Assembly (NCBI GenBank): GCA_963756025.1
Contig: CAVWMF010000007.1
Coordinates: 434,001 to 498,000, forward strand
Direction of reading: 5' to 3'
From: Bog-473 sp963756025
GTDB taxonomy: Bacteria; Actinomycetota; Acidimicrobiia; Acidimicrobiales; RAAP-2
DNA length: 64,000 nucleotides
Shown here: one piece after another, positions 27,355-36,255 of the stretch
Numbering within the stretch: the first letter of the stretch is position 1
Layout of the letters: each line of letters starts with the position of its first letter
Position numbers and translations under genes: made by a program
The notes under the pieces: generated by a model
Database searches by the model: none
Seen by the model: only the letters and a program-made list of their open reading frames with translations
Told to the model about the DNA's origin: nothing

Positions 27355-28454
27355 CGCCGGCCGCCGCCACGACAACCGCATCGGTGATGACCGGGGCCTC
27401 CCCGGCGCTGCCGGTCTTGGAGCCGCTGTCGTTCACGCTGCCGCCCGAGCTCGAGGCGCCCTCACCACCCGAGGCGCGCGGCATGACCCGCGACTCGGTG
27501 CGCATGCTCGTGGCCAACAAGGGGGACGGGACCCTTGTCCACTCGCATTTCTCAGAGCTGCCCCGCTTCCTGGAGGAGGGCGACCTCGTGGTGCTCAACA
27601 CGTCGGGCACCTTGGCAGCTGAAATCGACGGAATCGACGATGGGGGCCGGAGGGTCCAGATCCATCTGTCGACCCAGCTCCCGGCGGGATTGTGGACGGT
27701 GGAGGTGCGCCAGGGAGGCGAGGCGTTGCTGGGGGCGGAGGCGGGGACGAGCATCGAGCTGGCGGGCGGCGGCGGCCTCCGGTTGCTGGCGCCGTACTCC
27801 CCCGGTCCGGCCGGCGTGGGTGTGCGCCTCTGGGTCTCCTCGCTCGAGACCCCCGAGAACCTGCACACCTACCTGGCCCGCTACGGACGCCCCATCCGCT
27901 ACGGCTACGTGCAGGGGGACTTCCCCCTCTCCACCTATCAGAACGTGTACGTCACCGAGCCCGGATCGGCCGAAATGCCGAGCGCGGGAAGGCCGTTCAC
28001 CCCCGAGGTCCTGACCCGCCTGGTCGCCAAAGGGGTGGGCGTGGCGCCCCTGCTCCTGCACACCGGCGTGGCCTCCCTCGAAGCCAGCGAGCCCCCGTAC
28101 GCCGAGTATTTCAAGGTGTCCTCCGCCACGGCGCACCGGGTCAACGACACCCACCGGAGGGGCGGGCGGGTGGTGGCCATCGGCACGACGGTGGTCCGTG
28201 CCCTCGAATCGGTGGTGGACGAACACGGCCACGTGCACCCCAATGAAGGGTGGACGCAGACCGTGGTCTCGCCGGCCCACCCCGTGCGTTCGATCGACGC
28301 CTTCCTGACCGGATGGCACGAACCCGAGGCATCGCACCTGGCCATGCTGGAGGCCATCGCCGGGCGACCCCTCCTCGAGGCCTCCTACGCCGCGGCACTC
28401 GAACAGGGGTACCTGTGGCACGAGTTCGGCGACGTGCACCTGATCCTGCCATGA
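27351..28454 (+). CDS. QueA-like S-adenosylmethionine:tRNA ribosyltransferase-isomerase homologue
   Basis: A 367-residue protein that aligns over its length with QueA, the enzyme that transfers ribose from SAM to 7-aminomethyl-7-deazaguanine in tRNA during queuosine synthesis. Similar blocks are RDSVRMLV, FLEEGDLVVLNTSGTLAAEI, RPIRYGYVQGDFPLSTYQNVY, VVAIGTTVVRALES and the C-terminal FLTGWHEPEASHLAMLEAIAG. However, the QueA PTAGLHF block reads PSAGRPF, so a conserved His is lost and the chemistry may differ. No tgt or preQ1 genes are nearby. It overlaps both neighbours by ATGA. Confidence 0.82.
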   Translation: MTPAAATTTASVMTGASPALPVLEPLSFTLPPELEAPSPPEARGMTRDSVRMLVANKGDGTLVHSHFSELPRFLEEGDLVVLNTSGTLAAEIDGIDDGGRRVQIHLSTQLPAGLWTVEVRQGGEALLGAEAGTSIELAGGGGLRLLAPYSPGPAGVGVRLWVSSLETPENLHTYLARYGRPIRYGYVQGDFPLSTYQNVYVTEPGSAEMPSAGRPFTPEVLTRLVAKGVGVAPLLLHTGVASLEASEPPYAEYFKVSSATAHRVNDTHRRGGRVVAIGTTVVRALESVVDEHGHVHPNEGWTQTVVSPAHPVRSIDAFLTGWHEPEASHLAMLEAIAGRPLLEASYAAALEQGYLWHEFGDVHLILP

Positions 28455-29104
28455 CCGACTCCCCGCTCGCTACGTTGCCGACCACCCGCCGGGCCATCCT
28501 CAACCTGCTCAAGCGCCAGGGACCCTTGGCGGCGGCCGAGGTAGCACGTGCCTTGAGCCTGACCCCGGCCGCGGTGCGCATGCAGCTGGTGCGGCTCGAA
28601 GATGACGGCCTGCTGGCGCGCGACGACGTGGCGGGCGAGACCCTGGGCCGGGGCCGGCCGGCGCACCACTACACGCTCACCGCTGCGGCGGAGGCCCTCT
28701 ACCCCAAACGTTACGGTGACCTCACCACCGAGCTGCTCGGTTACCTGGGCGGTCCCGACGGCGAGCAGGTGGACGAACTGTTCGAGCGCCGCCGGCAGCG
28801 CCGGGTCGACGGCGCCCGGCCCCGGCTGGCCGATCTCTCCTTCACCGAGCAGGTGGCCGCGCTCACCGCCATTTTGGACGAAGACGGCTACCTGGCCGAT
28901 GCCACCGAGCAGGAGGACGGGAGCTGGCTGATCGTCGAGCACAACTGCGCCATTCTCACGGTGGCGCACGGCTTCTCCCAGGCGTGCTCGAGCGAGCTGT
29001 CGTTCATCCGCGAGGCCCTGCCCGGTGCCGCGGTGGAGCGGGTGGCGCACCTCATGGACGGTGCACACGTCTGTGCCTACCGCGTGACCCCGCTCACGGG
29101 GTAG
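28451..29104 (+). CDS. SufR-like iron-sulfur transcriptional regulator
   Basis: A 217-residue regulator: an N-terminal winged HTH (RRAILNLLKRQGPLAAAEVARALSLTPAAVRMQL) of the ArsR/DeoR-like type and a C-terminal domain with Cys166 (EHNCAIL), Cys179 (SQACSSEL) and Cys208 (HVCAYRV). The C-x12-C-x28-C spacing equals the SufR pattern C-x12-C-x13-C-x14-C with the third Cys replaced by Ala. SufR binds a [4Fe-4S] or [2Fe-2S] cluster and represses suf genes; no suf genes lie here, so this member probably controls its own operon. It converges on the ACT gene with an 11-bp overlap. Confidence 0.82.
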   Translation: MTDSPLATLPTTRRAILNLLKRQGPLAAAEVARALSLTPAAVRMQLVRLEDDGLLARDDVAGETLGRGRPAHHYTLTAAAEALYPKRYGDLTTELLGYLGGPDGEQVDELFERRRQRRVDGARPRLADLSFTEQVAALTAILDEDGYLADATEQEDGSWLIVEHNCAILTVAHGFSQACSSELSFIREALPGAAVERVAHLMDGAHVCAYRVTPLTG

Positions 29105-29345
29105 GTGTCATCGGCGCGATGTCGAGCACGACAGCGCCGTCGACTTCGTGGATCTCGTTGCGCAGGAGCTCGACGAGGTGCCCGCCACCGAGCTCGATCA
29201 CGAACTCGTCGACGGCGTTGCCGTCCACGCGCTCGAGGATGTGGATGGCGACGATGTCCCCGCCCACCGCTCCGATGCGGCTGGCCACCAGTCCCAACGC
29301 CCCCGGGCGGTCGGGCAAGGCGATGCGAACGTTGTATCCGGCCAT
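29094..29345 (-). CDS. Small ACT-domain protein
   Basis: An 83-residue stand-alone ACT domain (beta-alpha-beta-beta-alpha-beta). VRIALPDRPGALGLVASRIGAVGGDIVAI is the typical first half with the Gly-rich ligand loop. ACT domains bind amino acids; a free-standing one may regulate an enzyme elsewhere. The start is ATG 29345. It overlaps the end of the SufR-like gene tail to tail. Confidence 0.85.
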   Translation of the reverse strand: MAGYNVRIALPDRPGALGLVASRIGAVGGDIVAIHILERVDGNAVDEFVIELGGGHLVELLRNEIHEVDGAVVLDIAPMTPTP

Positions 29346-29481
29346 GCGCCAGAGGCTAGGCGATCAATGTAAACAGGCTGTTTCAGGCGCCGGCTCAGAG
29401 CGCCGGCGAGGCTACTCCGTGGGAATTGCGCCCGGCGGGCCGCCGCCGATCGGGCTCCCGCTCCCGGAACGGGCTCGCACG

Positions 29482-30165
29482 TCAGCTCGATGCGGCGCCC
29501 GTGCGGGCCGGCACGTATTCGTCCACGTACGCACGCTCGGAAAGGCGGGCGATCTCGCGCATCAGGGAATCGGTGAAGGCGCGGCACTCGTTGTGGTCAT
29601 GCCCCTCCAGCGGATCGTCCGGATTGGCCGGCGGCGGCATCTCCATGGGCTTTCCGAACCGGATGGTCACGCGCTTGAAGGGGCGCATGATCTTCGAATT
29701 CACCGGTTGGACCTCAACGGTGCCCACGACGCCGACGGGGATGATCGGCACACCGCACTCACGTGAAAGGCGGGTCACGCCCGTTCGGCCTTTGTGCACA
29801 TACCGGTCGAGCGTGCGGGTCCCCTCGGGGTAGAGACACAGGAGGCGACCCTTCCTGAGCACCTCGGACCGCGCCGTCTCCAGCGCGCGCTCGGTCTCGC
29901 TTCCCCCTCCGCGTCGAATCGGGATCTGGCCGGCGGCGCGGAAGAACCAGGCGGTCTTCTTGGAATCGAAATACTCCGCCTTGGCCAGGTAGGTCACCTT
30001 GCGGGTCACGACGAGGGGGATGAAGAACGAATCGCAGAAGGACTGGTGGTTGGCCGCCAACACAGCCGGCCCTTTTTTGGGGATGTTCTCCCGCCCCTCG
30101 ACCTTGATCCGCCACAGGATGAAGAAGATCGGGCTGAGGATCACCTTGAGCACCCAGTACGCCAC
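29482..30165 (-). CDS. plsC: 1-acyl-sn-glycerol-3-phosphate acyltransferase (PlsC family)
   Basis: A 227-residue membrane-associated acyltransferase of phospholipid synthesis. The N-terminal hydrophobic segment (VAYWVLKVILSPIFFILW) anchors it; NHQSFCD holds the H-x4-D catalytic motif near residue 42, and LYPEGTR the phosphate-binding motif. The GTG 30165 start begins exactly at the membrane segment. Acyltransferases of this type lie near pimB' in mycobacteria and streptomycetes, and the pimB' operon is 4 kb away here. The acyl acceptor could also be a mannoside. Confidence 0.87.
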   Translation of the reverse strand: MAYWVLKVILSPIFFILWRIKVEGRENIPKKGPAVLAANHQSFCDSFFIPLVVTRKVTYLAKAEYFDSKKTAWFFRAAGQIPIRRGGGSETERALETARSEVLRKGRLLCLYPEGTRTLDRYVHKGRTGVTRLSRECGVPIIPVGVVGTVEVQPVNSKIMRPFKRVTIRFGKPMEMPPPANPDDPLEGHDHNECRAFTDSLMREIARLSERAYVDEYVPARTGAASS

Positions 30166-30185
30166 GTGGCAAACGTAGTCCCGAC

Positions 30186-30203
30186 CCCCGCCTGTAGGCG
30201 GGG
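30186..30203. other. Perfect GC hairpin between divergent genes
   Basis: CCCCGCC-TGTA-GGCGGGG, a seven-base stem with a four-base loop, 21 bp upstream of the plsC start and followed by a GTGCGGGTGCG-rich stretch rather than a T-run. It is too symmetric to ignore, but I cannot tell an operator from an RNA hairpin. Confidence 0.4.
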
Positions 30204-30326
30204 TGTGGCGGGTGCGGGTGCGCGTTCCGGCGCGGGTGCGGCACGCGGCAGGCGGCACGCTGCAAGCGGGCAGGCAATGTGCTGAACTGCGGAGCCGGGC
30301 CAGGGGGCCCAAGGGAGGTGGCCATC

Positions 30327-31214
30327 ATGCCCGAGCACGCAAGCGTTGCCGAGCCGTTCCTGTCCGGGCTCTACTTCGGCGAGTGCCCCCGCTGGCACGA
30401 CGGCCGTCTTTGGTTCTCGGACTTCTACGACCATGGCGTCTTCTCGGTCTCGCCCGAGGGCGACAAACGCACCGAGGTGGCGTTCGACGGCGAGCCGGCC
30501 GGTCTGGGTTGGCTGCCCGACGGCCGCCTCCTGATCAACTCGCGCCTCGATCGCGCCGTCTTTCGGCGCGAGCCCGATGGGACGCTGGTGCGTCACGGCG
30601 AGCTGACGCCTTGGGCGCAGGGGCACGCCAATGACATGGTGGTCGCGAGCAACGGTCAGGCCTACGCGGGGAATTTCGGCTTCGAGCTCAGCCAGGAGTC
30701 CGACGGCACGGTGACGCGCGGCAAGATCGGACCCACATCGCTGGTGCGGGTCGATCCTGACGGCACCAGCCACGAGGCAGCGGACAACCTGGCGTTCCCC
30801 AACGGCACGGTGATCACCGCCGATGGGGCGACGCTCGTCGTCGCCGAGAGCATGGGGGGCTGCCTCACGGCATTCGATCGCGGTCCCGATGGGACCCTCT
30901 CCGGACGCCGGGCATGGGCCGTGCTCCCCCAGGGGGTCGCACCCGATGGGATCTGCCTCTGTGCCGACGACACCATCTGGGTGGCCAACGCACTCGGATC
31001 GGAATTCGTGCGGGTGGCCGAAGGGGGCGACATCGTCGAGCGGATCGCCACGGCGAGCGGCCTCGGGAGCTTCGCCTGCATGCTGGGCGGCGAGGACCGC
31101 CTGACGCTCTTCATGGTCACCGCCGCCACCAGTGATCAGGTGAAGGCCCAGGAGAAGCGCACGGGCTGTCTCGAGACGGCACGCACGACGGTCCCGGGGG
31201 CGGGACTGCCGTAG
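30327..31214 (+). CDS. SMP-30/gluconolactonase-like protein
   Basis: A 295-residue six-bladed beta-propeller lactonase. The metal-binding set is visible: E in FGECPRW near the start, N in FPNGTVI and D in VAPDGICLCADDTIWVA. The family hydrolyses sugar lactones such as gluconolactone, or other lactones. ATG 30327 has GGGAGG ten bases upstream, so the start is firm. It is monocistronic, divergent from plsC and converging on the aminotransferase. Confidence 0.88.
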   Translation: MPEHASVAEPFLSGLYFGECPRWHDGRLWFSDFYDHGVFSVSPEGDKRTEVAFDGEPAGLGWLPDGRLLINSRLDRAVFRREPDGTLVRHGELTPWAQGHANDMVVASNGQAYAGNFGFELSQESDGTVTRGKIGPTSLVRVDPDGTSHEAADNLAFPNGTVITADGATLVVAESMGGCLTAFDRGPDGTLSGRRAWAVLPQGVAPDGICLCADDTIWVANALGSEFVRVAEGGDIVERIATASGLGSFACMLGGEDRLTLFMVTAATSDQVKAQEKRTGCLETARTTVPGAGLP

Positions 31215-31222
31215 GAGCAGCC

Positions 31223-32437
31223 TCAGCCCAATTTGGTCAGGGCACCGCGCAGGTTGCGCACGGCCTGGCTGATGCGCTGCTCGTTCTCGATCAGCGCGAA
31301 CCGCACGTGGCCGTCACCGCCGGGGCCGAAGCCCACGCCAGGCGATGTGGCGACATCGGCCTCTTTGACCAGATATTTGGAGAATTCGAGTGAGCCCATC
31401 TCGCGATAGGGCTCGGGGATCGGCGCCCAGACGAACATCGTCCCTTTCGGCGGGACGAGGCGCCAGCCGATGCGGTTGAGGCCGTCGCACAACGTGTCGC
31501 GACGCGACTTGTAGATCTTGTTGATGACCTTGGGATAGTCCGGCGCCTCGTTCATGGCCACGATGGCCGCGATCTGTATGGGCTGGAAGGTGCCGTAATC
31601 GAGATACGTCTTCAGCTTGGTCAGTGCCTGCACGATCTCGCGGTTACCCACCACGAACCCGACACGCCAACCGGCCATGGAGAAGGACTTGGTCATGGTG
31701 TAGAGCTCGACCGCGACGTCCTTGGCCCCGGGCACCTGCAGGATCGAGGGTGGGTCATAGCCGTCGAAGCCGATGTCGGCGTAGGCGAAGTCGTGCACGA
31801 GGATGACCTCGTGTTCGCGGGCGAACGCCACCAGGCGTTCCATGAAGGAGAGGTCGACGCAGGCCGTGGTCGGGTTGTGGGGGAACGAAAGGACGATGAC
31901 CCGTGGCTTGGGCCATGACTCCTCCCACGCGTGCATCAAGCCGTCGAAGAAATCATCACCGGGATCGGGCGCGGCGGTTCCGTCGACGTCGACGGAAGGC
32001 CCGTTAAGCGGCACCTGGCGCACGTCGGCGCCGGCGAAGAGCGGACCCCAGATGTGGATCGGGTACGACGGGGACGGCACCAACGCGGTGTCGCCCGGGC
32101 CGACCAGGACCCACATCAGGTGCGAGAACCCCTCCTTGGCCCCGATCGTGGTGACGACCTCGGTGTCGGGATCGAGCTCCACGCCGAACTTGCGCAGGTA
32201 CAGATCGGTGATCGCGCTGCGCAGCTTGGGGATGCCCCGAGAGGCCGAGTAGCGGTGATTGCGCGGGTTGTGGGCCGCCTCGGCCAGCTTGTCCACCGCC
32301 ACCTCGGGCGAGGGCAGGTCCGGGTTGCCGAATCCGAGGTCGATCACGTCGAGTCCGGCTCGGCGCGCATCGTCCCTCATCGTGTTGATGGTGGCGAAGA
32401 CGTAGGGCGGCAGCCCGTTGATCCGGCGGAACTCCAT
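31223..32437 (-). CDS. alaC: PLP-dependent class I aminotransferase (AlaC-like)
   Basis: A 404-residue fold-type I aminotransferase. The PLP lysine is in YTMTKSFSMAGWR, the phosphate-binding Arg follows, the NPTT block (SFPHNPTTACVD) is present, and the C-terminal Arg (GHVRFALIENEQR) binds the substrate carboxylate. The EFRRINGLPPYVFATI start and overall length match the E. coli AlaC (YfdZ) type glutamate-pyruvate aminotransferase. It is the last gene of the leftward operon pimB'-SRPBCC-ROK-LLM-aminotransferase. Confidence 0.87.
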   Translation of the reverse strand: MEFRRINGLPPYVFATINTMRDDARRAGLDVIDLGFGNPDLPSPEVAVDKLAEAAHNPRNHRYSASRGIPKLRSAITDLYLRKFGVELDPDTEVVTTIGAKEGFSHLMWVLVGPGDTALVPSPSYPIHIWGPLFAGADVRQVPLNGPSVDVDGTAAPDPGDDFFDGLMHAWEESWPKPRVIVLSFPHNPTTACVDLSFMERLVAFAREHEVILVHDFAYADIGFDGYDPPSILQVPGAKDVAVELYTMTKSFSMAGWRVGFVVGNREIVQALTKLKTYLDYGTFQPIQIAAIVAMNEAPDYPKVINKIYKSRRDTLCDGLNRIGWRLVPPKGTMFVWAPIPEPYREMGSLEFSKYLVKEADVATSPGVGFGPGGDGHVRFALIENEQRISQAVRNLRGALTKLG

Positions 32438-32446
32438 CGGGCAAGT

Positions 32447-33196
32447 CTACGACCCGGCCTCCGGTTCTCCGGACCACGATGGTGTGCGCCCTGCTGCCAC
32501 CAGGGCATCAGGGTCGACGGGCCAGGCGAAGATGGCCCACGTGGCGCCTGCACCGGCCAGCGCCGTTACGAGGGACGTCAGGCTCGAGCGGTCCTGGCGA
32601 GGCGGGCCGCCCCACGTAACCTCGACGGCGTCGGGCCCCTGGGACCGTGCCGCCACCAATGCCGGGTCGGCGTCCCAGACGTTGAGGGCGGCCCCCGCCG
32701 CCTGCGACTCTTCGATCCGGGCCGCCGGGCCACCCGCCAGCCACACGGTGATGCCCCGGGCCCGCAGTGCGTGCGCCAGCTCGACCATGTCGCTCCGGCG
32801 GTCGGCCGCCGGCGGGAAGGGGATGCCGTAGGCCAGGTTCTCCGCTTCGCTGAGCCGATCTCCGGTACCCAACCCGGCGATGACACGGCCGGGAGCGAAT
32901 CGGGCCAGCGCCGCGAATTGGTTGTCCAGCACTGCATTGGGAACGAGGCCCGTGCGGGCCACCAGCGTCCCGAAGTACGGTCCGCCGCCGGGGGTGGGCG
33001 GACCCTCGTAGGAGGCGGCGAGGGTCGCCAGTATCGGGAACGGAGCGAGGGCCGGTCTCTCCGGTTGTCCGATCGGCCACAGATGGTCGTAGCAGAACAC
33101 ACCGTCCACACCAGCGGCCAAAGCCCGCTGCGCCACCTCGAGCGCCTCGGCGGGAGTGTCCCTGAACGTCGGCACGACGATACCGGTACGGATCAT
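32447..33196 (-). CDS. Luciferase-like (LLM) F420/flavin-dependent oxidoreductase
   Basis: A 249-residue protein of the bacterial-luciferase-like superfamily, shorter than the usual 300-340. GIVVPTF and FCYDHLWP at the start, ARTGLVPNAVLDNQFAALARFAPGRVIAGLGTGDRLSEAENLAYGIPF in the middle and a C-terminal DPDALV strand follow the TIM-barrel pattern. Given the DDN-type gene elsewhere, F420 is a likely cofactor. ATG 33196 follows the ROK stop by seven bases, which argues for one operon. The substrate is unknown. Confidence 0.83.
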   Translation of the reverse strand: MIRTGIVVPTFRDTPAEALEVAQRALAAGVDGVFCYDHLWPIGQPERPALAPFPILATLAASYEGPPTPGGGPYFGTLVARTGLVPNAVLDNQFAALARFAPGRVIAGLGTGDRLSEAENLAYGIPFPPAADRRSDMVELAHALRARGITVWLAGGPAARIEESQAAGAALNVWDADPALVAARSQGPDAVEVTWGGPPRQDRSSLTSLVTALAGAGATWAIFAWPVDPDALVAAGRTPSWSGEPEAGS

Positions 33197-33203
33197 CCCC
33201 ACC

Positions 33204-34223
33204 TCACTCGAGCGCCCCGGAGCGCCCCCCGAGCGCCGCACCCACCGCACCGGCACGCTCGCCGAGCCGGGCCGGGACGATGACGGTCTCGGGTCGGCTC
33301 GTCCCGCCCTCGACCAGTGCGGCGTAGGCGCTCCGGGTGGCATCGAGGAGGAGATCCCCCACACCGACCAGCCCGCCTCCCAGAACGAAACATTCGGGGT
33401 CGAGCACGCTCGCCAGGTTGGCCAGTCCGAAACCGACCCACCATCCGACCTCTTCCACCACCCGCCGCGCGTCGGCATCGCCCGAGAGGGCGGCCGCCGT
33501 CACGTCCTCGCCGCGCACGCTCTCCGGATCGCCCCCGGAAAGGGCGACCACCCCGGGCAGCTTGCCCGCCAGCGCCGCCTCGCGCGCCAGCAGGCCGAGT
33601 CCGCCTCCTGATGCGTAACGCTCCCAACAGCCGCGCCGACCGCACGGACACGGCGGCCCGGCCGGATCGACCACCATGTGGCCGATTTCACCGGCAAACC
33701 CATGGGCGCCCACCTGCACCTGCCCGTCGACCACGATCCCGCCGCCGATACCGGTCCCCAACGTGACCATCACGACATGGCAGAAACCCTTCGCCGCGCC
33801 GAGCCGGAGTTCGGCCAGCATGGCGAAGTTGGCGTCGTTCTCGATCACGACCCTCCGGCCCGGCAGGCGCCCGCCGATGAGCACCTTCCAGTCCACGCCC
33901 TGGCCCTGGGGGAGATTGGGTGCGAAGCGCAACCGACCGTCGCGGTCGACCATGCCGGGAGCGCCGACACCGACGGGCGGTGCCACAGCGCCTGCGCCGG
34001 CCGACCCCGGGACCATCGCGGCGTCGAGTTGCGCCACCACTTCGACCACGGCGTCGGCCACCTCGGCCCCTTCGTCCCGGCCCCCGCCCCTCGGGGTGGC
34101 CACCCGGGCCTCGGCCACCACCGTGCTGGCGGCGTCGAGGGCGACGCCGAGCACTTTCGTGCCACCGATATCGATGCCGAACGCCACGTCGGCCGGCGCC
34201 GACGAGCCGGCGTCGGACATCAT
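33204..34223 (-). CDS. glk: ROK-family sugar kinase (glucokinase-like)
   Basis: A 339-residue ROK kinase that phosphorylates glucose or a related sugar. FGIDIGGTK binds ATP phosphate; IENDANFAMLAE and GAHGFAGEIGHMVVDP hold the sugar-binding and catalytic residues; CPCGRRGCWERYAS is the ROK zinc motif. Length and motifs match actinobacterial glucokinase, which in Streptomyces lies in the same neighbourhood of SRPBCC, acyltransferase and PimB-like genes. The ATG overlaps the SRPBCC stop by ATGA. Confidence 0.88.
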   Translation of the reverse strand: MMSDAGSSAPADVAFGIDIGGTKVLGVALDAASTVVAEARVATPRGGGRDEGAEVADAVVEVVAQLDAAMVPGSAGAGAVAPPVGVGAPGMVDRDGRLRFAPNLPQGQGVDWKVLIGGRLPGRRVVIENDANFAMLAELRLGAAKGFCHVVMVTLGTGIGGGIVVDGQVQVGAHGFAGEIGHMVVDPAGPPCPCGRRGCWERYASGGGLGLLAREAALAGKLPGVVALSGGDPESVRGEDVTAAALSGDADARRVVEEVGWWVGFGLANLASVLDPECFVLGGGLVGVGDLLLDATRSAYAALVEGGTSRPETVIVPARLGERAGAVGAALGGRSGALE

Positions 34224-34663
34224 GCCGAAGACTCGACCCGTGCTTTCAGCTCCCGCATGGCCGTCGACATGATGCGGCTCTGGGCGCGCATCTTGATGAA
34301 GCCCGGAATAGGCACCCGTAACTCGGCCTCGAGGTGGTACGTGACCAGCGTCCCGGAGCCCTCGCCCGGATCGAAGACGTAGCTCCCGTCCAACTTCGAG
34401 GTGATGTCGCCCTTGGTGAGAATCCACGACAGGACGCGCGGGGCGTCGGAGAAGTCGTAGCGCAAGGTGTAGCTGGTGCTCCGGCCGAAGGCGGCGGCAC
34501 GGAAGGTGACCAGCACGGGGCGACCCTGATCGTCGCGCTCGTCGACGATGATCTCCTTGATGTCGGCCGCCCATTCGGGGTACCGCTCGATGTCCGCGAC
34601 AACAGAGAAGCATCGCTCAGGCGATGCTGACACCGACATATGTTCGGTGGCTTGATCGGCCAC
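34220..34663 (-). CDS. SRPBCC (polyketide cyclase/START-like) protein
   Basis: Protein of about 147 residues with the START-like ligand-binding fold: EHMSVSASPERCFSVVADIERYPEWAADIKEI at the start and a long C-terminal helix (MSTAMRELKARVE). It resembles mycobacterial TB16.3 (Rv2185c), which sits close to pimB' in that genus. I chose GTG 34663, which has GAGAGGA about ten bases upstream; TTG 34687 or ATG 34639 are possible. It binds an unknown hydrophobic ligand. Confidence 0.82.
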   Translation of the reverse strand: MADQATEHMSVSASPERCFSVVADIERYPEWAADIKEIIVDERDDQGRPVLVTFRAAAFGRSTSYTLRYDFSDAPRVLSWILTKGDITSKLDGSYVFDPGEGSGTLVTYHLEAELRVPIPGFIKMRAQSRIMSTAMRELKARVESSA

Positions 34664-34714
34664 GATCTCGTGTTCCTCTCTTGTCAACCTGACTTCGGGC
34701 TCGGACAGGGGGAG

Positions 34715-35860
34715 TCAGCCTGCCACTTCCGCCAGGGTGCTGGCCAGCCTAGAAGCGAGAACGTCCCAGTCGAAGGATGTCTGGGCCCGGGCCCGGGCCG
34801 CTCGGCCCATGCGTTTTCGCAGCTTGGGCTCGGCCAACAGGCTGCGGAGGGCCTCGGCCACCCGTCCGGGGTCCTCGGGATCGCGCACGACAAGGCCGGT
34901 CTTTCCGTGGACCACGGCCTCGGCCGCTCCCCCGCTGTCACCCGCGATCTGGGGCACACCGGCGGCGGCGGCCTCGAGAAAGACGATGCCGAACCCCTCT
35001 TGCTCGAGCCCGAGCCAGCGGTTATGGCAGGCCATGACAAAAATGTCAGCCGCACCCAGGAGGGCCGCCCGGTCTTCATCGCTGACGCGGCCGAGAACCG
35101 AGACCGAGACCGGACTGGCGGCGGCTTGACGGCGCAGCCGCTCCAGCTCCCGTCCCGCCCCGCCGATGGCGACCACCAGGTCCGGGTAGGAAGGGGCCAA
35201 CCGGTCTGCGGCGGCGATGAGGACATCCATGCCCTTGCGCGGGACCAGCCGGCTCAGGCTCACGATCAGCGGTCCTCCGGCGGGCAACCCCAGGCGGGCC
35301 CGGGCCGCCCGCCGTTGGGCCGCCAGCAGCGGCGTGATGGCCGACGTGTCGACGCCGGGCGGAACTTCGATCACGGGTGCTTCGATGGCACCCGCGGCGC
35401 GGCGCCCCTCCCCGGCCGGATAGCTCCCGGCCGAGACGACGACCGATGAGCCCCTCAGCACGTGTGCGAGTGCGGCCCGTGATCCGGGCACGCGGCCCGG
35501 CACCGTCACTTCGGCCCCGTGCAGAATGACCCCGTAGGGGACGCCGAGACGAGGACCGAGAAGGCCGAGTGGGAGGACGGGATCCAGCAGCACCAGATCG
35601 ATGTCGTGCTCAGCGATGCACCGGCGCACCCGGGCCAGGGCGCGGGGCGTCGGGAAGTAGAGGATCGACTCGGCAACGCGTTCGATGTGGATCCCGCGTG
35701 CCTTCTGCTCTGCGTCGAACACCTTTGCGTCGGGGTGTGAAGACGCGGTGAGCACAACGAAGGACTGCGGATCGAGGCGCTTCCACAGCTCCCAGAGATA
35801 GCTCTGGATTCCCCCCACCTTGGGTGGGAAGTCGTTTGTCACCAGCAGGTGACGGGTCAT
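34715..35860 (-). CDS. pimB: GT4 glycosyltransferase, PimB'-like mannosyltransferase
   Basis: A 381-residue GT-B enzyme of family GT4. TNDFPPKVGGIQSYLWEL at the N-terminus is the hallmark of phosphatidylinositol mannosyltransferase PimB', which adds the second mannose to PIM1 using GDP-mannose. The C-terminal domain carries SRLVPRKGMDVLI and the EX7E motif in EGFGIVFLEAAAAGVP. The start is ATG 35860. First gene of a five-gene leftward operon. Related GT4 enzymes with other lipid acceptors cannot be excluded. Confidence 0.85.
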   Translation of the reverse strand: MTRHLLVTNDFPPKVGGIQSYLWELWKRLDPQSFVVLTASSHPDAKVFDAEQKARGIHIERVAESILYFPTPRALARVRRCIAEHDIDLVLLDPVLPLGLLGPRLGVPYGVILHGAEVTVPGRVPGSRAALAHVLRGSSVVVSAGSYPAGEGRRAAGAIEAPVIEVPPGVDTSAITPLLAAQRRAARARLGLPAGGPLIVSLSRLVPRKGMDVLIAAADRLAPSYPDLVVAIGGAGRELERLRRQAAASPVSVSVLGRVSDEDRAALLGAADIFVMACHNRWLGLEQEGFGIVFLEAAAAGVPQIAGDSGGAAEAVVHGKTGLVVRDPEDPGRVAEALRSLLAEPKLRKRMGRAARARAQTSFDWDVLASRLASTLAEVAG

Positions 35861-35949
35861 GCGAGCACCTGGTTCATGCGTCACCCTGGGTCGTGCGGTG
35901 ATCCTGGGTCCAAGTGGTGGGTGGCCGCATGACCGACCACCGAGGAGAA

Positions 35950-36180
35950 CTAGCCCGCCCGGTTGCTGAAGCGCAATGACGGCGCAAGACCCGCCCTCTC
36001 GAGCATGCGCATGGCGCGGACCTCGTCGGCATCGATGACCACTGCGTCATCGGGCTCGCGCCCCAACAGGAACGTGACGACGCAGTCGTCGCAGGCATCC
36101 GTCCCCTGGAGCTCGCAGCATTCGCAGTCGATCGTGAGTGGTCCCGTCGTGGCCGGGCTGAACAAGTTGCCTTCGGGCAT
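35950..36180 (-). CDS. Small conserved cysteine-rich actinobacterial protein
   Basis: A 76-residue acidic protein with a Cys cluster CECCELQGTDACDDC at about residues 19-33, which could hold zinc or an Fe-S cluster, followed by FLLGREPDDAVVIDADEVRAMRMLERAGLAP. It has a strong ribosome-binding site (AGGAGGG) before ATG 36180. The pattern is familiar from short conserved actinobacterial proteins upstream of pimB-like genes, but no function is known to me. Confidence 0.75.
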   Translation of the reverse strand: MPEGNLFSPATTGPLTIDCECCELQGTDACDDCVVTFLLGREPDDAVVIDADEVRAMRMLERAGLAPSLRFSNRAG

Positions 36181-36255
36181 GATGGCGGCCCTCCTTCTTT
36201 GCCCAGAGCATTGCGGAGGGTTGTGACAGACGCCCTCGCGGGCGCACCGATGTGG

